Assembly: GCA_913058145.1 (NCBI GenBank)
Contig: CAJXQM010000001.1
Span: 124,001 to 188,000, forward strand
Source: an uncultured Colwellia sp.
GTDB lineage: Bacteria; Pseudomonadota; Gammaproteobacteria; Enterobacterales; Alteromonadaceae
Direction of reading: 5' to 3'
Length of the DNA stretch: 64,000 nt
The position numbers and the translations under genes were made by a program. Below, piece after piece: positions 9,830 to 19,343 of this stretch. The notes beneath the pieces are model-generated. The model did no database searches. It was not told the DNA's origin and saw nothing but the letters and a program-made list of their open reading frames with translations. Every line of letters begins with the position of its first letter. The first letter of the stretch is position 1.

Positions 9830-10342
9830 ATGCAGAATCTTAAACTTCCAATAACAATTAACCCATCTCGTAGTGCACAGCGCAGGCTTGTGTGTGACGG
9901 TGTCTTTAAGTTAGCGGACATGACAAGACTGTTGGCTACCAGTGAAGAACGTAGCGAACATGTTCAAGTTAATGTTAAGTTTGATGTGGATGAACGTGGT
10001 TTGACAGTAATGTCAGGTACGGCATCGGCATTAGTTGCATTAACTTGTCAGCGGTGTAATGAACTTTTTGACCATAAGCTTGAAGTAGATTTTACTTTTA
10101 GTCCGGCAAAAAATGCAGAAGCGGCTGAAAAAATTCCGTCATATTATGACGTAATAGAATTAAATGAAGATGGTGAAGTAAACTTGCGAGAATTAGTGGA
10201 AGAAGAGTTTATACTCATTACTCCATTAATTCCACGGCATGACATCGAAGACTGTTCAGCTGATGCTGATAGTGTTTGGGGTGAATTGCCTGTAGAGCTT
10301 GAGAAACCGAATCCATTTGACGCATTAAAACAACTCAAATAG
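9830..10342 (+). CDS. yceD: YceD/DUF177 ribosome-associated protein
   Basis: DUF177 family protein encoded beside L32 across bacteria and linked to 23S rRNA accumulation or large-subunit assembly. It has 170 residues. A conserved CQRC motif lies at 73-76, and the C-terminal LP...KPNPF segment matches E. coli YceD. The N-terminus MQNLKLPITINP aligns with E. coli MQKVKLPLTLDP, so the ATG at 9830 is correct although no Shine-Dalgarno site precedes it. It starts the conserved rpmF-plsX-fab operon. Confidence 0.92.
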   Translation: MQNLKLPITINPSRSAQRRLVCDGVFKLADMTRLLATSEERSEHVQVNVKFDVDERGLTVMSGTASALVALTCQRCNELFDHKLEVDFTFSPAKNAEAAEKIPSYYDVIELNEDGEVNLRELVEEEFILITPLIPRHDIEDCSADADSVWGELPVELEKPNPFDALKQLK

Positions 10343-10390
10343 TTAACGTGTATTTAGCAATTTAACTAATAACCTATTTAGGAGTAACTC

Positions 10391-10561
10391 ATGGCAGTTC
10401 AAAAAAGCAAAAAGTCTCGTTCAAGACGTGGCATGCGCCGTTCACATGATGCTGTAACAGCAGAGCATTTATCAGTAGATCCAGTTTCAGGTGAAACGCA
10501 TCGTCGTCACCATATAACAGCTGATGGCTTTTATAAAGGCGTTAAAGTAATCGCTAGATAG
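10391..10561 (+). CDS. rpmF: 50S ribosomal protein L32
   Basis: A 56-residue basic protein that begins [20 protein letters not shown] and ends [11 protein letters not shown], the standard L32 pattern. The zinc-binding Cys residues seen in some L32 proteins are absent, as in E. coli. TTTAGGAG gives a strong ribosome site eight bases before the ATG. It lies 48 bases after yceD and 44 before plsX. This gene-order block (yceD-rpmF-plsX) is conserved in gammaproteobacteria and couples ribosome and lipid synthesis. Confidence 0.97.
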   Translation: MAVQKSKKSRSRRGMRRSHDAVTAEHLSVDPVSGETHRRHHITADGFYKGVKVIAR

Positions 10562-10605
10562 CGTTATTACTTTAAACAACCTATTTAAAGCTACTACATT
10601 TACGC

Positions 10606-11655
10606 TTGAATAGTATCAATAAACTAACCTTAGCGTTAGATGTTATGGGGGGCGATCAAGGCCCCCTTGTAACTATACCCTCTGCAATAATGGCAATAAA
10701 ATTTCTGCCAAATTTGCACCTTATCCTTTGTGGTGATGAAAATATCATTGCAACAGAGCTTGCTCGGTTAAATATCACTCAACAAGATTTAACCCATCAT
10801 AAACAGCTCTCTATTTTTCCGACTACTGAAGTCGTGGAAATGGATGAAAAACCTGCTTTTGCCCTACGCACCAAAAAAAATTCGTCCATGCGTAAAATGT
10901 TAGATTTAGTGCATGAAGGTAAAGCACAAGCATGTGTTAGCGCTGGTAATACGGGTGCTTTATTTTCTATGGCGCATTTTGTCTTAAAAACACTTGTCGG
11001 TGTTGAGCGGCCAGCATTAATTTCTTCTTTACCTACCCATGATAATGACAAACATGTTTTTATGTTGGATTTAGGCGCGAATGTTTTTTGTGATTCACAT
11101 GTTTTATACCAGTTTGGGGTTATGGGCTCTGTAATGGCTGAGCAAGTGGATGGAATCAAAAAACCTCGTGTTGCGTTACTCAATATGGGTGCAGAAGCAA
11201 TAAAGGGGAGCGATCATATAAAACAGGCTGCGCTTGAGTTATCTGCCAATAGTGATATCAATTACATTGGTTTTATTGAAGGGTCTGATATTTTTTCTAA
11301 TACAGCTGATGTGATTGTCTGTGATGGTTTTGTTGGGAATGTTGCGCTTAAAACCTGTGAAGGGGTAGCACGACTAGTTTATAAAAAGTCAGAAGTGTTT
11401 TTTAGTCAAAATATTTTAGCTAAGTTAATGGCCGCTGTTTTTAAACCTAGCTTTAAAAAACTGTTTAAATCAGTGAACCCCGACCAGTATAATGGTGCAA
11501 GTTTGATAGGATTACGCGGTATAGTAGTTAAAAGTCATGGTAACGCTAATTCTAGTGCCTTTTATTCTGCCATTATGGAGGCTGTTAAAGAGGTAAATCG
11601 ACAAGTACCGACAAAAATAAAAAACTCATTAGAGCAAGGGTTATCACCCCCCTAA
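10606..11655 (+). CDS. plsX: phosphate acyltransferase PlsX
   Basis: Makes acyl-phosphate from acyl-ACP for phospholipid synthesis. It is a peripheral membrane enzyme. The N-terminal LTLALDVMGGDQGP is the PlsX signature, and CVSAGNTGAL and CDGFVGNVALK are further conserved segments. The length of 349 residues is normal. The only in-frame start before the signature is a TTG at 10606 with a weak ribosome site, so the gene may rely on coupling to rpmF. In most gammaproteobacteria fabH follows. Here fabD starts only 26 bases after the plsX stop. Confidence 0.95.
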   Translation: MNSINKLTLALDVMGGDQGPLVTIPSAIMAIKFLPNLHLILCGDENIIATELARLNITQQDLTHHKQLSIFPTTEVVEMDEKPAFALRTKKNSSMRKMLDLVHEGKAQACVSAGNTGALFSMAHFVLKTLVGVERPALISSLPTHDNDKHVFMLDLGANVFCDSHVLYQFGVMGSVMAEQVDGIKKPRVALLNMGAEAIKGSDHIKQAALELSANSDINYIGFIEGSDIFSNTADVIVCDGFVGNVALKTCEGVARLVYKKSEVFFSQNILAKLMAAVFKPSFKKLFKSVNPDQYNGASLIGLRGIVVKSHGNANSSAFYSAIMEAVKEVNRQVPTKIKNSLEQGLSPP

Positions 11656-11681
11656 AATTCACTTATAAAGAAGTAAATAAT

Positions 11682-12641
11682 ATGCAAAATCTATCTTCCC
11701 AAGGTAAGTTAGCCTTTATATTTCCCGGTCAAGGCTCTCAAGCAGTTAGTATGCTTAGTGACTTTGCACAAAATGACATTGTTCAGCAAACTTTTAAAGA
11801 AGCATCAGACGCATTAGGGTATGACTTATGGCAGTTAATCGCCCAAGGACCTGTAGAGCAACTTAATCAAACTAATTTTACTCAGCCAGCACTGTTAACA
11901 GCAAGTGTTGCTTTATGGCGCGTTTGGCAAGCTGAATCTGATGTGCTGCCAACTTTTTTTGCGGGTCATAGTTTAGGTGAATATTCAGCGTTGGTTTGTG
12001 CTGGTGTGTTTTCATTAACCCAAGGGGTTAAATTGGTAGAGAAACGAGGCGAGTACATGCAAGCTTGTGTTCCTGCTGGTGTTGGCGCTATGGCTGCTGT
12101 TATAGGGTTGGATGACCAAGCGATTATTGATGCTTGTGCTGAATCTCAAATGGATGAGGTGGTAGCCGCTGTTAATTTTAATTCACCTGGCCAAGTCGTT
12201 ATTGCCGGACATAAATCCGCGGTTGAACGTGCTGGTATTCGTTGCAAAGAAGCCGGTGCTAAACGCGTATTACCTTTACCTGTTAGTGTGCCTTCTCATT
12301 GCGCATTAATGGTAGATGCCGCTCAAAAATTAGCAATTGATCTTGAAAAAATAACATTTACTAAACCCATTGTTAATGTGGTTAACAATGTTGACGTAAG
12401 TATGGAAACAAGTAGTGAAGCTATTAAAACTGCGTTAATTAAGCAATTATATAGCCCTGTTCGTTGGAGTGAAACGATTACCGCACTTGGCGAACAAGGG
12501 GTAACTCAACTGGTTGAAGTTGGACCGGGTAAAGTATTGCAAGGCTTAGTAAAACGCATCAATAAGACGGTCACGTGTGTTTCATTTAATTCAACTGAAA
12601 CCTTAAATAAAGCAAAAGAACTTACGCAAACAAGCGAATAA
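11682..12641 (+). CDS. fabD: malonyl-CoA-ACP transacylase
   Basis: Loads malonyl groups onto acyl carrier protein for fatty acid elongation. GQGSQ at 16-20 forms the oxyanion loop, GHSLGE carries the nucleophile S97, and PSHCALM near residue 205 carries the catalytic His. The length of 319 residues is near the usual 309. AAGAAG lies upstream of the ATG. It is part of the fab operon, directly after plsX and before fabG. Confidence 0.97.
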   Translation: MQNLSSQGKLAFIFPGQGSQAVSMLSDFAQNDIVQQTFKEASDALGYDLWQLIAQGPVEQLNQTNFTQPALLTASVALWRVWQAESDVLPTFFAGHSLGEYSALVCAGVFSLTQGVKLVEKRGEYMQACVPAGVGAMAAVIGLDDQAIIDACAESQMDEVVAAVNFNSPGQVVIAGHKSAVERAGIRCKEAGAKRVLPLPVSVPSHCALMVDAAQKLAIDLEKITFTKPIVNVVNNVDVSMETSSEAIKTALIKQLYSPVRWSETITALGEQGVTQLVEVGPGKVLQGLVKRINKTVTCVSFNSTETLNKAKELTQTSE

Positions 12642-12648
12642 TAAGTTT

Positions 12649-12717
12649 ATACCCATTACCATTCAAAGTGCACTCTGAAATATGCATCTTGATTAGTAAG
12701 GGAATATTTAATAATTA
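12649..12717. repeat. imperfect palindromic intergenic element
   Basis: ATACCCATTACCATTCAA and a degenerate complement ending in AGTAAGGGAATAT form an imperfect inverted repeat of about 24 bases per arm in the fabD-fabG gap. It starts with the same ATACCC as the perfect palindrome at 8333. It is probably an interspersed repeat of this genome; no terminator T-run is present. Confidence 0.4.
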
Positions 12718-12736
12718 AGAATAAATAGGAAATAAT

Positions 12737-13492
12737 ATGTTTTCATTAACAGGAAAAGTTGCATTAGTTACTGGTGCAAGTCGTGGTATTGGTAAAGCAA
12801 TTGCGACACAATTACAAGCGTTAGGTGCTACGGTTATTGGCACCGCTACTTCTGAGCATGGAGCAAATAAAATATCAGAATATTTAAGTTCTGGTGGCCC
12901 TGATGCTTCAAAAGGTATGGGTTTAGTCTTAAATGTGACTAGTGATGACTCTATAGCAGCAATGTTTGTTGCGATTAAAGACGCTCATGGCGCTATTGAT
13001 ATATTGGTTAACAATGCAGGTATTACGCGTGATAACTTGTTTATGCGTATGAAAGACGATGAATGGCAAGATATTCTTGATACTAACTTAAGCTCTGTTT
13101 TTAAAGTGAGTAAAGCCGCTATCCGCCCTATGATGAAAAAACGTAACGGCCGAATTATTAATATTGGCTCTGTTGTGGGTTCAATGGGTAATGCGGGTCA
13201 AGTTAATTATGCAACGTCAAAAGCAGGTTTATTAGGATTCACAAAATCATTAGCGCGCGAAATTGCTTCTCGAGGCATTACAGTTAACACGGTTGCGCCT
13301 GGTTTTATTGATACTGATATGACTCAAACATTAACGGATGAGCAAAAAGAAGGGATTTTCTCACAAGTTCCTGCTAACCGTTTAGGAAAACCAGAAGAAA
13401 TTGCTAGCACCGTTGCCTTTTTAGCATCAGATGCAGCCGCCTATATCACAGGTGAAACGATTCATGTTAATGGCGGTATGTACATGGTTTAA
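12737..13492 (+). CDS. fabG: 3-oxoacyl-ACP reductase
   Basis: NADPH-dependent reductase of the elongation cycle, in the short-chain dehydrogenase family. TGASRGIG at 12-19 binds NADPH, NNAG follows near 94, and the catalytic Ser-Tyr-Lys is in NIGSVVGS and YATSK. The C-terminal GETIHVNGGMYM is typical of FabG. At 251 residues it has a small insertion before residue 60 relative to E. coli (244). AGGAA lies six to ten bases before the ATG. It sits between fabD and acpP. Confidence 0.96.
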   Translation: MFSLTGKVALVTGASRGIGKAIATQLQALGATVIGTATSEHGANKISEYLSSGGPDASKGMGLVLNVTSDDSIAAMFVAIKDAHGAIDILVNNAGITRDNLFMRMKDDEWQDILDTNLSSVFKVSKAAIRPMMKKRNGRIINIGSVVGSMGNAGQVNYATSKAGLLGFTKSLAREIASRGITVNTVAPGFIDTDMTQTLTDEQKEGIFSQVPANRLGKPEEIASTVAFLASDAAAYITGETIHVNGGMYMV

Positions 13493-13656
13493 ACCCCGTT
13501 TTTAAAGGGTTTTTATGCTTTTTTTTTATAGGTTTTATCACCATAACAGGTTAGACCATGTAAAAAAGTAAAACTATAGGCTTGCATGAAAAGCTGTTGA
13601 CGAATACACTACACGCAATTTGAAAAAATGCACTTTCAGTCAGTAAAGGAAAAATA

Positions 13657-13890
13657 ATGAGTACTATCGAAGAACGCGTAAAAAAAATCACTATTGAGCA
13701 ATTAGGTGTTAGTGAAGCAGAAGTTAAAATTAATTCATCATTTGTTGATGACTTAGGTGCTGATTCATTAGATACAGTAGAACTAGTAATGGCGTTAGAA
13801 GAAGAATTTGATACTGAAATTCCTGACGAAGAAGCTGAAAAAATCACTACAGTTCAAGCTGCAGTTGATTATGTTACTGCTAATCAGTAA
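13657..13890 (+). CDS. acpP: acyl carrier protein
   Basis: A 77-residue acidic carrier protein. Phosphopantetheine attaches to S37 in [18 protein letters not shown], which is the family signature. AAAGGAAAA provides a strong ribosome site. The 164-base gap after fabG could hold an additional promoter, as expected for this highly expressed gene, though none was pinpointed. A terminator-like hairpin follows, so acpP may be made in excess of fabF. Confidence 0.98.
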   Translation: MSTIEERVKKITIEQLGVSEAEVKINSSFVDDLGADSLDTVELVMALEEEFDTEIPDEEAEKITTVQAAVDYVTANQ

Positions 13891-13929
13891 TTGTTAAACG
13901 CGCTTTAAAACGCGTACTAATAAAATTTA

Positions 13930-13967
13930 AAAGCGGTGTACTTACTAATTAAGTGACCGCTTTTTTT
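13930..13967 (+). terminator. terminator or attenuator between acpP and fabF
   Basis: AAAGCGGT pairs with ACCGCTTT, with an inner ACTTA/TAAGT pairing, followed by seven T. It can end acpP messages while allowing some read-through into fabF. Confidence 0.8.
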
Positions 13968-14001
13968 GTATCTCCTATTCGATTTTTAAAGGTATAAAAC
14001 G

Positions 14002-15237
14002 ATGAGACGAGTTGTAGTTACCGGCCTTGGTATGCTTAGCCCATTAGGCAATACACCAGAGACAACTTGGGAAAATTTACTGCTTGGTAAAAGTGGTATC
14101 AGTAATATTGATCATTTTGATGCTTCAGAATACACCACTAAGTTTGCTGGTTTGGTTAAAAACTTCAATGCACAAGACTATATAGAAAGAAAAGAGGCCA
14201 AAAAAATGGATCTTTTTATTCAATACGGTGTTGCTGCCGGTGTTCAAGCAATTAAAGACTCAGGCATAGAAGTTACTGATGAAAATGCTCCTCGTATTGG
14301 TGTCGCGGTTGGTTCAGGTATTGGCGGTTTAGGCTTAATTGAGCAAAATCATGAAAAATTGATAACAGCAGCAAGCCCACGCAAACTATCACCCTTTTTT
14401 GTTCCTTCTACCATTATCAATATGATCTCTGGTCACTTATCAATAATGTTCGGCTTACAAGGGCCAAATATTGCTATTACTACCGCCTGTACTAGTGGTG
14501 TTCATAATATTGGTCATGCTGCGCGTATGATTGCTTACGGTGATGCTGACGTTATGGTCGCAGGTGGAGCAGAAAAAGCTTCAACTCCGTTAGGTCTTGG
14601 TGGCTTCGGTGCTGCCAGAGCATTATCGAGACGAAATGATGACCCTCAAGCGGCTTCTCGTCCCTGGGATAAAGACCGTGATGGTTTTGTGCTTGGTGAT
14701 GGCGCAGGTGTCATTGTTGTTGAAGAATATGAACATGCTAAAGCCCGAGGTGCAAAAGTTTATGCTGAATTAGTCGGTTTTGGTATGAGTGGTGATGCTT
14801 ATCATATGACATCACCACCAGTAGATGGTGCGGGCGCAGCGCGTGCCATGGTTAATGCATTAAATGATGCAAAAATTGATGTGAGTAAAGTGGGTTATAT
14901 TAATGCCCACGGCACATCGACATCTGCAGGTGATATCGCTGAAACCAACGCAGTAAAATCTGTTTTTGGTGATGATGCCTATAAAGTGTTAATGGGATCA
15001 ACAAAGTCAATGACAGGACACTTGTTAGGCGCTGCAGGTGCTATTGAAAGTATTTTTAGTATTCAAGCATTGATGCATAACGCTGTGCCACCCACTATTA
15101 ATTTGGATAATCCTGATGAGGGGTGTGATTTAGATTATATTGCCGGTACTGCCCGTGATGTGAACCTAGATTACGTGCTGTGTAATTCATTTGGTTTTGG
15201 TGGAACTAATGGTTCACTGATCTTTAAAAAAGTTTGA
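14002..15237 (+). CDS. fabF: 3-oxoacyl-ACP synthase II
   Basis: Condensing enzyme (KAS II) of fatty acid elongation, important for making cis-vaccenoyl chains in the cold. The nucleophile is C163 in TTACTSG. The two His residues of the triad are in [11 protein letters not shown] and [12 protein letters not shown]. At 411 residues it matches FabF (412). AAAGGTATAAAACG precedes the ATG. It follows acpP in the conserved order. A terminator lies just after it, so pabC onward may also need its own promoter. Confidence 0.97.
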   Translation: MRRVVVTGLGMLSPLGNTPETTWENLLLGKSGISNIDHFDASEYTTKFAGLVKNFNAQDYIERKEAKKMDLFIQYGVAAGVQAIKDSGIEVTDENAPRIGVAVGSGIGGLGLIEQNHEKLITAASPRKLSPFFVPSTIINMISGHLSIMFGLQGPNIAITTACTSGVHNIGHAARMIAYGDADVMVAGGAEKASTPLGLGGFGAARALSRRNDDPQAASRPWDKDRDGFVLGDGAGVIVVEEYEHAKARGAKVYAELVGFGMSGDAYHMTSPPVDGAGAARAMVNALNDAKIDVSKVGYINAHGTSTSAGDIAETNAVKSVFGDDAYKVLMGSTKSMTGHLLGAAGAIESIFSIQALMHNAVPPTINLDNPDEGCDLDYIAGTARDVNLDYVLCNSFGFGGTNGSLIFKKV

Positions 15238-15260
15238 TAAAAGCTTGAAATCAATTGATT

Positions 15261-15306
15261 AAGCCTGAATACTTAGCATCTTTGCAAAAGTCTTCAGGCT
15301 TTTTAT
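15261..15306 (+). terminator. terminator after fabF
   Basis: AAGCCTGAA at 15261-15269 pairs with TTCAGGCTT at 15293-15301 around a 23-base loop and is followed by a T-rich tail. Confidence 0.7.
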
Positions 15307-15332
15307 TTTATAGACTGGCTATTACTTAATAT

Positions 15333-16145
15333 ATGAAATTTTGCTTGGTTAATGGCATACAACAGAATCAAATCGATATTGAAAATCGTGGTCTAGCTTA
15401 TGGTGATGGTTTATTTACCACGGCCAAAATCATTGATGGAAAAATTCAATATTTATCATCACATATACAACGTTTGCTTTTAGGGTGTGAAAAGTTAGCT
15501 TTATTAGCGCCAAACAAAGTTGAATTAACGAAGCAATTAAGCCTTGTTGCGAAACAATATGATTTAGCGGTACTCAAAGTCATTATTACGGCTAGCGGTG
15601 GAGGGAGAGGTTATGCTCGCTCTATTGAACCAAAAAATGATTTTATTATTATGGTGCATGATTATCCAAAGCATTATGACGAACTTGCTATTGAAGGGAT
15701 TACATTAGGGAATAGTAATCAGCAAATGGGTATTAACCCTATGCTTAGTGGATTAAAACACCTTAATCGTCTTGAGCAAGTACTTTTACGCCAAGAACTC
15801 ACTAACACTAATGAAGATGATTTAGTTGTCACTAATGTTAATGATGAAGTCATCGAAGCGACGAGCGCTAATTTATTCTTTTGGCTTAATGATAAGCTTT
15901 GCACACCGGATGTAACAAACAGTGGTGTTAATGGCATTATGCGACAAACTATTTTACAAAATTATCCTGAGACATTAATTAAAAAGGTAACATTAGCTGA
16001 GTTGGCAAGTTCTCCAGCGATGTTTATTTGTAATTGTGTGATGGGAGTCATGCCTGTTAAAAATTATAATAGTCGAAATTTATCAATCATGTTATCTCAA
16101 CGTGTGCGTAACGCGTTAAATCAAAAAGCAACCAATGCATCATGA
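15333..16145 (+). CDS. pabC: aminodeoxychorismate lyase
   Basis: PLP enzyme (class IV aminotransferase fold) that releases pyruvate from 4-amino-4-deoxychorismate to give p-aminobenzoate for folate. The PLP Lys is K142 in SGLKHLNRLEQV. The N-terminal NRGLAYGDGLFTT and the EATSANLFFW segment are family features. The length of 270 residues is normal. The stop overlaps the mltG start by four bases (ATGA), so the two are translationally coupled, as in E. coli pabC-yceG. Confidence 0.94.
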   Translation: MKFCLVNGIQQNQIDIENRGLAYGDGLFTTAKIIDGKIQYLSSHIQRLLLGCEKLALLAPNKVELTKQLSLVAKQYDLAVLKVIITASGGGRGYARSIEPKNDFIIMVHDYPKHYDELAIEGITLGNSNQQMGINPMLSGLKHLNRLEQVLLRQELTNTNEDDLVVTNVNDEVIEATSANLFFWLNDKLCTPDVTNSGVNGIMRQTILQNYPETLIKKVTLAELASSPAMFICNCVMGVMPVKNYNSRNLSIMLSQRVRNALNQKATNAS

Positions 16146-17170
16146 TTAGTCACCTCAATAAACTAAGTTTGTTCAAGAAAATACTGATGAGTTTATTACT
16201 TGGCTGCTTAGTCATTATTATTATTTTCTTTGCTTTACTTGAACAACAACTCAATAAAAAGTTAACGCTAGAACAAACACAGCTACTGACGATAGAAAAA
16301 GGAAGCTCTGTAGGATCATTTGCCAAGATATTAGTAAATAAAGGCTGGTTAGCTAATCGTTTTTGGTTAAGAAGTTATGCTCGTTTAAATCCGGATAAAG
16401 TAAGGATAAAAGCAGGCACTTATCAAATACTATCAGACATTACGTTAAGGGCTTTGCTTGAACATGTTTCTACAGGTAAGGAACACCAATTTAGCGTAAC
16501 CTTTATTGAAGGATCAACCTTTAAGGAGTGGTTAGTAAAGTTACAGCAACAACCTAATTTATCGCATCGTTTATCAACATTCACCGTTGAGGAAATAGCG
16601 AAATACTTAAATATCAAACAAACTAATCCAGAAGGTTGGTTTTTTCCAGAAACTTACGCTTTTACTCAGGGTACGTTAGAGATTGATTTATTAACACGGG
16701 CTCATGGTGTTATGCAGTATAAATTAGCACAACTATGGGAACAAAGAGCGAAAGGGTTACCTTATAAAAATTCATATCAAGCGCTAATTATGGCATCAAT
16801 CATAGAGAAAGAAACGAGTTACTTAGCGGAACAACCCTTAATAGCGTCTGTTTTTATTAACCGATTAGCGAAAAAAATGCGTTTGCAAACCGATCCAACA
16901 GTCATTTATGGTTTAGGAGAGCGTTACCAAGGGGATATTACCCGTGCTCATTTACGAGAAAAAACGGCTTACAATACTTATAGAATAAATGGTTTACCCC
17001 CTACGCCTATTGCTATGCCCGGCATATCGGCTATCGAAGCCGCATTAAATCCAATAACGAGCGATTATTACTATTTTGTTAGTCAAGGTGATGGTAAACA
17101 TGTTTTTAGCAAAACACTGACTGAACACAATATTGCTGTGAGGAAGCTGTTGGCAAGCCAAAGCAAGTAA
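16142..17170 (+). CDS. mltG: endolytic murein transglycosylase MltG
   Basis: Inner-membrane lytic transglycosylase (YceG family) that cuts nascent glycan strands and sets their length. It has a cytoplasmic N-terminus of about 12 residues, one membrane segment at about 13-34, a LysM-like region, and then the YceG catalytic domain. The catalytic Glu is E222 in ASIIEKETS. QTDPTVIYGL and the C-terminal YYYFVSQGDGKH segment are conserved. The length of 342 residues is typical. Its start overlaps the pabC stop. Confidence 0.95.
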   Translation: MISHLNKLSLFKKILMSLLLGCLVIIIIFFALLEQQLNKKLTLEQTQLLTIEKGSSVGSFAKILVNKGWLANRFWLRSYARLNPDKVRIKAGTYQILSDITLRALLEHVSTGKEHQFSVTFIEGSTFKEWLVKLQQQPNLSHRLSTFTVEEIAKYLNIKQTNPEGWFFPETYAFTQGTLEIDLLTRAHGVMQYKLAQLWEQRAKGLPYKNSYQALIMASIIEKETSYLAEQPLIASVFINRLAKKMRLQTDPTVIYGLGERYQGDITRAHLREKTAYNTYRINGLPPTPIAMPGISAIEAALNPITSDYYYFVSQGDGKHVFSKTLTEHNIAVRKLLASQSK

Positions 17171-17219
17171 ATATAAAGTAATTGTTTATAGTCAATAGAT
17201 TAGAATAAAGAGAGATAAT

Positions 17220-17858
17220 ATGAAAAAAGGTTTTATGCTTGTCTTTGATGGTAGCAATGGTGCAGGGAAAACAACGGTTATTAAAGGTGTTGAAAAATAC
17301 CTAACCTTGAAAGGATTCGATGTTCTGTTGACAAGAGAGCCGGGTGGTACGCCTATAGGTGAAAAAATTAGAGAGGTGATTTTAGATCCCTCTACGCCTG
17401 AAATGTGTTATATGACTGAGTTAATGTTGTTTGGGGCAGGGCGTGCACAACACGTCCAAGAAAAAATAATGCCAGCATTAGCACAAGGAAAAATTGTTAT
17501 TTCAGATAGGTTTGATGCGGCAACGTTTAGCTTCCAACATTTTGCTAGAGGTATAGATTTAGATACCATTATTAAAATAAATGATTTAGCACTCGCAGGT
17601 TTTATGCCGGACATGAATATTATTTTAGATTTAGATCCCCGCGAAGGATTAAAAAGGGTTATAAGCCGAGGTGAAGGGCTTGACCGTTTAGAAGATGAAA
17701 AGTCTGATTTCTTAGCAAAAGCGAGAGATGGCTATTTAAAGCAAGCAGAGCAGTCTCCTGAAAGATTTGAGATCATTGACGCCGCACAATCAAAAGAAGA
17801 TGTTTTGTCCGATGTAATTCACATTATTGATGCATTACTTGAAAGTCAATTATCATAA
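17220..17858 (+). CDS. tmk: thymidylate kinase
   Basis: Phosphorylates dTMP to dTDP. The P-loop is DGSNGAGKTT at 10-19, followed by the REPGGTPIGE segment that contacts dTMP and the DRFDAATFSFQ motif. The P-loop has Ser-Asn where E. coli has Leu-Glu, but the family pattern (G..GAGKTT) holds. It has 212 residues. GAGAGATAAT precedes the ATG. It sits between mltG and holB in the conserved order. Confidence 0.95.
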   Translation: MKKGFMLVFDGSNGAGKTTVIKGVEKYLTLKGFDVLLTREPGGTPIGEKIREVILDPSTPEMCYMTELMLFGAGRAQHVQEKIMPALAQGKIVISDRFDAATFSFQHFARGIDLDTIIKINDLALAGFMPDMNIILDLDPREGLKRVISRGEGLDRLEDEKSDFLAKARDGYLKQAEQSPERFEIIDAAQSKEDVLSDVIHIIDALLESQLS

Positions 17859-17908
17859 AATAGCAATAAATTTACTAGAATTGGTATAACAGGAAATACA
17901 AACTAAAC

Positions 17909-18886
17909 ATGAAACCATGGTTATCCTCACATCAGCTGATACTCAGCGAGCAATATAGCAACGCTACCTTACCTCACGCTATTTTAATTAGCGGTGTTTC
18001 TGGCTCAGGTAAACTTGAATTAGCACAATGGTTAGTAGGGTTATTGAATTGTAAACAGCCAAATCATTTAGTTGAAAGTAAGGAAAGGATCCTGCAAAGC
18101 TGTGGCCATTGTAAATCATGTTTATTGCTAAGCAGTAATACCTTTCCCGATCATCTTAACCTTGTGGCTCAAAAGAATAGTTTAGGTGTTGATGATGTTC
18201 GTTATGCAAATGATTTCTTACAAAAAACAGCGTATTTAGAGAAATTCAAAACGGTCTTAATTGAAAGCGCCGAAACCATGACACAGCAAGCGATGAACGC
18301 TTTACTTAAAACCTTAGAAGAGCCTAGTGATAATAGTGTTATTATTTTATTAACCAATGATAGTGAAATTTTACTACCAACCATTATTAGTCGTTGTCGT
18401 GTGCTGAATATCAGACCCGCCGTTGGTGAGGCATTAATATCACAATTAAAAGAACAAAATATAAAAGAGGGTGAATTTACTGTTGAATATCCGGCTTTAT
18501 CAACTGATCCTTTTGTTAATTTAACTCAACTTCCTGAGCTAACCAATTCAGCAATTAATGACGCATTTGAAGTCTTTAAAGAATGCTATATACATTATCT
18601 TTGTTATCAGCAAGGCGAATCACAGCTATTACAACATGTGCTTAATAATGAACATGCGCTGCGATGGTTAGAACAAATAACGGTTAATTTACACCGTGAA
18701 TACTTCCTTGATATTATTGACAATGAACACAAACGAATACTAAATGCAGTGCTGCTTAATAATCTCTATAAAATTATCATTAATGCGTGTAAAGTAATTA
18801 AATCTTATAAGCAGGCAAATAAACAATTTGTATGTGAACAGCTTATAATGTCAATGAGTGATGTGGTTGAACAAAATTCAAAATGA
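17909..18886 (+). CDS. holB: DNA polymerase III delta' subunit
   Basis: Clamp-loader subunit of the replicative polymerase. It has a degenerate nucleotide-binding loop (SGVSGSGKLELA), a zinc module with Cys residues in NCKQPN and CGHCKSC, and the KTLEEPSDNSVIILLT and ISRCR segments shared by DnaX-like proteins. The SRC motif supplies the arginine finger. At 325 residues it is close to E. coli (334). The C-terminal third is diverged, as usual. It lies between tmk and pilZ. Confidence 0.93.
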   Translation: MKPWLSSHQLILSEQYSNATLPHAILISGVSGSGKLELAQWLVGLLNCKQPNHLVESKERILQSCGHCKSCLLLSSNTFPDHLNLVAQKNSLGVDDVRYANDFLQKTAYLEKFKTVLIESAETMTQQAMNALLKTLEEPSDNSVIILLTNDSEILLPTIISRCRVLNIRPAVGEALISQLKEQNIKEGEFTVEYPALSTDPFVNLTQLPELTNSAINDAFEVFKECYIHYLCYQQGESQLLQHVLNNEHALRWLEQITVNLHREYFLDIIDNEHKRILNAVLLNNLYKIIINACKVIKSYKQANKQFVCEQLIMSMSDVVEQNSK

Positions 18887-18937
18887 AACAAATTGTAATG
18901 CTTCAGTTCAGTATAGGTGCATAGCAGGAGAGTAAGC

Positions 18938-19264
18938 TTGATCCCCATTAATATAGAATTTCAGTCTGAACATGATTTATATGTCTCCTATATGCCTTTT
19001 TTAAATGAAGGGGGTCTGTTTATTCGTACTGCGGAACCTTATGATTTAGGCTCTGAAGTTGAGTTAAATGTTTTACTGCCTGACTCTTTAGGGCCCTCAA
19101 TAATCAAAGGTGAAATTTGTTGGGTTACTCCTACGGGAGCACAAAATGGAACACCTGCGGGCATCGGTGTTAGTTTTATTGATGATCCTGATAAAATGCG
19201 TCATCAAATAGAACAAGCTATTGCTAGGCAATTAAGTTCACCTGAACCAACATTAACGATGTAA
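18938..19264 (+). CDS. pilZ: PilZ-domain type IV pilus assembly protein
   Basis: Small cytoplasmic PilZ-domain protein, similar along its whole length to the founding PilZ of Pseudomonas type IV pilus biogenesis (YMPF...GG.FI, VCWVTP-like CWVTPTGAQ, AGIGVSF, and a C-terminal T.TM). Like that protein it lacks the RxxxR and D/NxSxxG motifs for cyclic-di-GMP, so it probably does not bind it. A longer GTG-started frame begins at 18917, but AGGAG at 18926-18930 points to the TTG at 18938, giving 108 residues. holB-pilZ-tatD is also the Pseudomonas order. Confidence 0.88.
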   Translation: MIPINIEFQSEHDLYVSYMPFLNEGGLFIRTAEPYDLGSEVELNVLLPDSLGPSIIKGEICWVTPTGAQNGTPAGIGVSFIDDPDKMRHQIEQAIARQLSSPEPTLTM

Positions 19265-19343
19265 TACCATTAACTATAAAGTGCTATTGTCTTGAGTTTT
19301 CTATCCTTTATCCTTATTTTAAATTTATTTGTGGAGTTTTCTG

